Shown: piece after piece, positions 60,521-64,000 of the stretch
Layout of the letters: each line of letters opens with the position of its first letter
How positions within the stretch are numbered: position 1 is the stretch's first letter
Made by a program: the position numbers and the translations under genes
The notes under the pieces: model-generated
Databases searched by the model: none
Told to the model about the DNA's origin: nothing
What the model saw: the letters and a program-made list of their open reading frames with translations, nothing else
NCBI GenBank assembly: GCA_964568975.1
Contig: CAZMSO010000010.1
Coordinates: 1-64,000, forward strand
DNA from: CAZADA01 sp964568975
GTDB taxonomy: Bacteria > Pseudomonadota > Alphaproteobacteria > Caulobacterales > Maricaulaceae
Reading direction: 5' to 3'
DNA: 64,000 nucleotides

Positions 60521-61102
60521 ATGCGCACACGTGTCACAGCCGCGCTCGCCGTCACACTGATCGCGCTCGCAGGCGGCTGCGCCGCAGCACCCCAGGAGGG
60601 AGCGCCGTCCATGACGGGGCCCGCCTGGGTGACGGTGATCGGCGATGTCGGCGCTGGGAACAGGCCGGCGTTCGAGGCCTTTGACGATGCCTTCTTCAAA
60701 ACCCAGCACGTCAGCTTCGACCAGGCGGTCGCCTTTGACCGCGACGCCCTCCTGGCTTTGCCTCAGACGACAGTGACCGCCCACATCGCCGGATGGCCGG
60801 GTCCAGTGAGGGCGCGCGGCCCGCGCTTGGGCGATGTGCTCGCGGCCGCGCGGGTGAGCGACGACAAGACGGTGAGCGTGTTTGCGCTGGACGGCTACCG
60901 CGCGGCGCTCACCCCGCAAGAGCGCGCGGCTCGCGACTGGGTGTTGGCGGTGGACGTGGACGGCGCGCCGCTGGGCGTGGGCGGACGGGGGCCGGCGTGG
61001 CTGCTCTACGCCACGCCGGACGGGCCTGCGGACACCGCGGCCGAAAGCCTATGGGTGTGGTCGGTTTATCTTATCGCCGCCGGGGACGAGCCGGTGTTTT
61101 AA
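60521..61102 (+). CDS. Lipoprotein with a cofactor-less molybdopterin-oxidoreductase-like domain
   Basis: The 193-residue product has a lipoprotein signal (ALAGGC, Cys20). The mature part has the pattern of short proteins assigned to the oxidoreductase molybdopterin-binding family: a Pro-Gly-rich strand region (AGWPGPVRARGPRLGDVLAAARV), VFALDGYRAALT and PAWLLYATPDG then WVWSVYLI. The only Cys is the lipidated one, so the usual cofactor-ligand Cys is absent and it is probably not catalytic. The ATG follows GGAGG. The stop is 8 bp from that of the convergent hydrolase gene. Confidence 0.6.
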   Translation: MRTRVTAALAVTLIALAGGCAAAPQEGAPSMTGPAWVTVIGDVGAGNRPAFEAFDDAFFKTQHVSFDQAVAFDRDALLALPQTTVTAHIAGWPGPVRARGPRLGDVLAAARVSDDKTVSVFALDGYRAALTPQERAARDWVLAVDVDGAPLGVGGRGPAWLLYATPDGPADTAAESLWVWSVYLIAAGDEPVF

Positions 61103-61110
61103 GCCCGCCG

Positions 61111-63030
61111 TCACACCCCGTGGGCGGTGGGGATAACGATCCGGCCCGGCGCGACGTGAATGCGGTCGCTCTCATGAGGCGCCATGGCGATGGCGCCCAA
61201 ATGGCCGTGCTCGAGCGGCGGGCGCGCGCCATTGACGAGCGGGGGCGGCGTCGCGCGGATCCGCTGGCTTGGCGGCAGGCTCGCGCCCGTGCGCACCGTC
61301 TCGCGCGCCATCCGCAGCGCATCGCACACATAAGGGTTAAGCGGGACGACATGGGCGGAAAAACCCGGCTGATTAAGCAGAGTGTCGAAATGCTGCGCGC
61401 CGTCGACCTCGTAATAACGCAGCTGGCGGGCGTTGCGTCCCGCGCGCGCGGCGGCCGCGACATACGCGCGCGAGGTGTGGGTGGGGTTGAGCAAGCTGTC
61501 GCCGCGGCCGTGGATGATAATCGTCGCGACGCCCCGGGGCTTGGCGTGGGCGAGGACCTCGCGCGCGCCGCGCCGCACGCGCCCGCTTTCGCGCTCACGG
61601 CTGGTCCACAAGCGCCGTAGGGCGAGCGCGGCGTCAGGGCCCATCCCGGCCGCGTCCCCGTGGTCCACCAGCGCGACGCCGCCTGAGGGGGCGAGGCCGC
61701 CACAGCGTCCGGCAAGGGCGGCCTTCTCCTCCGGCGTCGGGGCGCGGGGGTCGCTCGCGCCCAGATCAGCAAAGGCGAACGTGACGCCCGCTAGGGCGTC
61801 TTCCACGCCAAAGCGGCCGAGGGCGTTGGCGAAGGTGGCGGTCACCGCCGGCCACACCTGCAATGCAACCATCGCGTTGAGCGCAGGGTCGGACTCCGGT
61901 CCGAAATGCAGCGCGCGCAGGCGTGCGAGAGCGGCCTGCGCCTGGGCGGCGGGCGTGGTCCCCTCAAGCAAGCCCGCACGTGCAAGGGCCGCCGCGAAAG
62001 CTTCGTGACGCGGCCGCAGGGGCGCGACCAGCTCCGCCAAGGGATAGTTCGCAAAGACGGGGGCAAGGGCGGCCACTGGCGCAAGCAGGGTCATCGTCGA
62101 GGCGACGTCATAAAGCGCAAGGCCTGCATGCATGCGCGCGGCTGATCCCTCCACCACCAGAATGCGCCCTCGCCGGCGCGGCGTGATTTGCGGCTCGGCC
62201 GCGACCACGGCGTCCAGCACGCCCGCGCGGTCAGCTTCGGCCGCGCGCAGCACCGCCCCGCCGCCATTCGAGACGCCGGCGGCGATGACGTGGGGCGTCG
62301 CGCCGCGACCAGCAGGGGCGTGGGCGCTGAGCTGGGCCAGCCCATAGCGCGCGGCGGCGAGCACGAAGGCGGGCCAGTCGGCCTCCACATTTTCGCGGCT
62401 ATGGGCGTGCTTGAGCGCGATCGCGTGCGGGTTGGCCTCGCTGAACCGGCGCAAGGCCGCGGTGGTTTTGAGGGCGAACGTCGTCGGTTCCGCGCGGGGC
62501 GCGGCGAGGTCGCCGTCCATGTCATAGACCTCGCCCGTGGCGAGGATCTGTGCGCCGACGCCGGTTCCTTTGTCGGTGAGCGCAAGCGCGCACCCATGCG
62601 TGAGGGCCCACGCGCCAATGTCGCCGATGGCGCCGGTCACGCCGCGCGAGCCGGAGGAGGGCGCGACGATCAAGCAGGGCGCCTCGGCGTCGAACGCGTC
62701 GGGGATCAGGACCTGCACCGTGAAGGGGTGGCGGCGGCCCGGCAAACGCAGCAGCGCCGTGATCTCCACCCCCGTGACGCGAAGCGCTTCGAGCGACGGC
62801 GGACCAAAGAGACGCCCGAAGCCGCCCTCCGCGGTCACATCAAGATGCTCGCGGATGTCGCGGTGGTGAGCCATGCGCCGCGGCGTGGCGTCCGGCGGCG
62901 GGGTGAGCGCGCGCAACTCATCCAGGCTCAGGCCCGCGGTCAGGAGGTCGTCATCACCCGCGCGGCGGCGCGGGCCGCGTTGCGCCACCACCTCAGCCCC
63001 AAGGCCGCGCGCGGGCGATGTCGAAGCCAT
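61111..63030 (-). CDS. D-(-)-3-hydroxybutyrate oligomer hydrolase
   Basis: The 639-residue product resembles the PhaZ2-type intracellular or periplasmic 3-hydroxybutyrate oligomer hydrolases: APSSGSRGVTGAIGDIGAWAL, GTGVGAQILATGEVYDMDG, the nucleophile-like AAGVSNGGGAVLRAAE and the late TIIIHGRGDSLLNPTHTSRAYVAAA. It releases 3-hydroxybutyrate monomers, the BdhA substrate. The ATG at 63030 (MASTSPARGLG) is chosen; the frame is open further upstream but would run toward the receptor gene. Confidence 0.85.
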   Translation of the reverse strand: MASTSPARGLGAEVVAQRGPRRRAGDDDLLTAGLSLDELRALTPPPDATPRRMAHHRDIREHLDVTAEGGFGRLFGPPSLEALRVTGVEITALLRLPGRRHPFTVQVLIPDAFDAEAPCLIVAPSSGSRGVTGAIGDIGAWALTHGCALALTDKGTGVGAQILATGEVYDMDGDLAAPRAEPTTFALKTTAALRRFSEANPHAIALKHAHSRENVEADWPAFVLAAARYGLAQLSAHAPAGRGATPHVIAAGVSNGGGAVLRAAEADRAGVLDAVVAAEPQITPRRRGRILVVEGSAARMHAGLALYDVASTMTLLAPVAALAPVFANYPLAELVAPLRPRHEAFAAALARAGLLEGTTPAAQAQAALARLRALHFGPESDPALNAMVALQVWPAVTATFANALGRFGVEDALAGVTFAFADLGASDPRAPTPEEKAALAGRCGGLAPSGGVALVDHGDAAGMGPDAALALRRLWTSRERESGRVRRGAREVLAHAKPRGVATIIIHGRGDSLLNPTHTSRAYVAAAARAGRNARQLRYYEVDGAQHFDTLLNQPGFSAHVVPLNPYVCDALRMARETVRTGASLPPSQRIRATPPPLVNGARPPLEHGHLGAIAMAPHESDRIHVAPGRIVIPTAHGV

Positions 63031-63110
63031 AGCGAGTCTCGCGGTTTCAGGCGTGATGTGAGCCAGCCGGTGAGGCGGCGGTCCGACGCCGACACCGGAC
63101 CGCCAGCGCC

Positions 63111-64000
63111 TCAATAGCGGAAGATCACCCGCACGTCATAGGTGCGCGGCGCGGCGAAAAAGGCTGACTGCAGGCCCGGGAACTCCGTCAAGTTGAAGCC
63201 CTGGACTTGGATCTCCTCATCGCTGATGTTGCGCACGCCGCCGCGCAGCTGCCAGCGGCCGTTCTGGGTCCCCACGGCCGCGAAGGCGTTGGTGAGCCAA
63301 TACGCGTCTTGGGTAAGCTCTGGCGTGGCGGAGATCTCTGTGGCCGTCTCGCCCCGGTAATTGGCGTCCACATGGACTGTGCCTTCAAAGAGCTGGCCGA
63401 AGGGGCGGACGTATGTGGCGGCGATGCTGCCGTTGAATTCCGGCGTGTTCACGAGGGGCCGGTCGCTGACATCCGTGGGGACGCCGCCGACCAAAATGTC
63501 GAACTCCTGATACTCAGCGTCCACATAGCCGAATGAGCCGTTGAGGGTGAGGCCCTCATAAGGGGTGGCGAAGAGTTCGAGCTCCACGCCTTGGACCGTG
63601 GCTTCCGCTGCGTTTGTGAACTGGCTCACAAACACGCCTGTGTCGGGGTCCGCGGCGAAGGATGTGACCTGCAGGTCCGTGAAGTCGTTGAAGAAATAGG
63701 CCGCGTTCACGACAAGCCGGTTGTCGAGCCACGAGGATTTCAGACCCGCCTCATAAGACCACACAAACTCCGGATCGAAGGGTTCAAACGCGGCGTCATT
63801 GTTCGCGCGCCCGTCAAAGCCGCCGGATTTAAAGCCGCGACCCACGGAGGCGTAAGCGAGGATGTCCTCGCTCACATCGTAAGCAATCTCGAATTTGGGG
63901 GTGAACGCGTCGAAGTCGTCTTCGCCCTCAATCGTGACGCCGGGCGTGCCCAGACCTTGCAAAAACGGCGGCGGGTTGGGCACCACCCGCAAGTCCGGAT
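63111..64000 (-). CDS. TonB-dependent receptor, C-terminal part (runs off the window)
   Basis: The visible 297-odd codons encode the last strands of an outer-membrane beta-barrel: AYASVGRGFKSGGFDGR, PEFVWSYEAGLKSSWLDNRLVVNAAYFFNDFTDLQV, GVELELFATPYEGLTLNGSFGYVDAEY, and a terminal aromatic residue (FRY). The N-terminal plug and TonB box lie beyond 64000. Substrate is unknown. It reads toward the 3-hydroxybutyrate oligomer hydrolase gene and ends 80 bp before it. Confidence 0.9.
   Translation of the reverse strand, partial: PDLRVVPNPPPFLQGLGTPGVTIEGEDDFDAFTPKFEIAYDVSEDILAYASVGRGFKSGGFDGRANNDAAFEPFDPEFVWSYEAGLKSSWLDNRLVVNAAYFFNDFTDLQVTSFAADPDTGVFVSQFTNAAEATVQGVELELFATPYEGLTLNGSFGYVDAEYQEFDILVGGVPTDVSDRPLVNTPEFNGSIAATYVRPFGQLFEGTVHVDANYRGETATEISATPELTQDAYWLTNAFAAVGTQNGRWQLRGGVRNISDEEIQVQGFNLTEFPGLQSAFFAAPRTYDVRVIFRY

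Overview
The window is a high-GC alphaproteobacterial chromosome segment carrying a nearly complete photosynthesis gene cluster of an aerobic or facultatively aerobic anoxygenic phototroph with a type-2 (quinone) reaction centre. Evidence includes pufBALM, puhABCE, the three-subunit Mg-chelatase (bchI, bchD, bchH), both nitrogenase-like reductases (bchLNB and bchXYZ), the oxygen-dependent cyclase acsF without bchE, ALA synthase hemA, spirilloxanthin-type carotenoid genes (crtE, crtB, crtC, crtF), and the regulators ppaA/aerR and ppsR/crtJ. The TonB-dependent receptor, the VPS10-like Asp-box protein and the polyhydroxybutyrate (PHB) genes around it fit Caulobacterales, Hyphomonadales or Parvularculales-like lineages, but I cannot assign a genus.

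Layout. 1-12085 is the left flank: a DUF1353-like lipoprotein, a PepSY membrane protein, an Asp-box beta-propeller protein, a patatin-like lipase and 3-hydroxybutyrate dehydrogenase (PHB turnover), a periplasmic cupin, an RlmB-type rRNA methyltransferase, tRNA-Tyr, a DUF2269-like membrane protein and an ATP-grasp ligase divergent from bchI. 12267-29098 is the rightward half of the cluster: bchIDO; crtB with two small membrane-protein genes; leftward crtC; then the classic superoperon crtEF-bchCXYZ-pufBALM, ending in a strong terminator. 29103-46575 is the leftward half: idi on its own, then bchFNBHLM-lhaA-puhABC-orf-acsF-puhE-hemA. 46992-53391 runs rightward again: ppaA, ppsR, bchG, a PucC-like transporter, bchP and a small membrane ORF. 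A leftward cytochrome c2-like gene closes the cluster. 54242-64000 is the right flank: a three-gene set of unknown function, an NhaC-type antiporter, a small lipoprotein, a 3-hydroxybutyrate oligomer hydrolase and the 3' part of a TonB-dependent receptor gene.

Regulation. TGT-N12-ACA palindromes (PpsR/CrtJ type) precede bchI, crtB, crtE/crtC, bchC, bchF/ppaA and bchG. At crtE, bchC and bchG two palindromes are spaced by exactly 8 bp, the arrangement described for CrtJ sites. ppsR and ppaA lie inside the cluster they are expected to control. Not seen in the window: crtI, crtD, bchE, pufC, pufQ, pufX and pucBA. The reaction centre therefore probably takes electrons from a soluble or tethered cytochrome c such as the one encoded at 53432-53989, and the desaturases must be elsewhere.

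Assembly. There are four 100-N gaps. Two are bordered by exact 55-bp copies of the same sequence, so they look like unmerged k-mer overlaps and not missing DNA. Collapsing the one inside puhB restores a sensible 247-residue protein ending just before puhC. Several GC-rich minisatellites (9- to 16-bp units) occur, three of them touching coding sequence.
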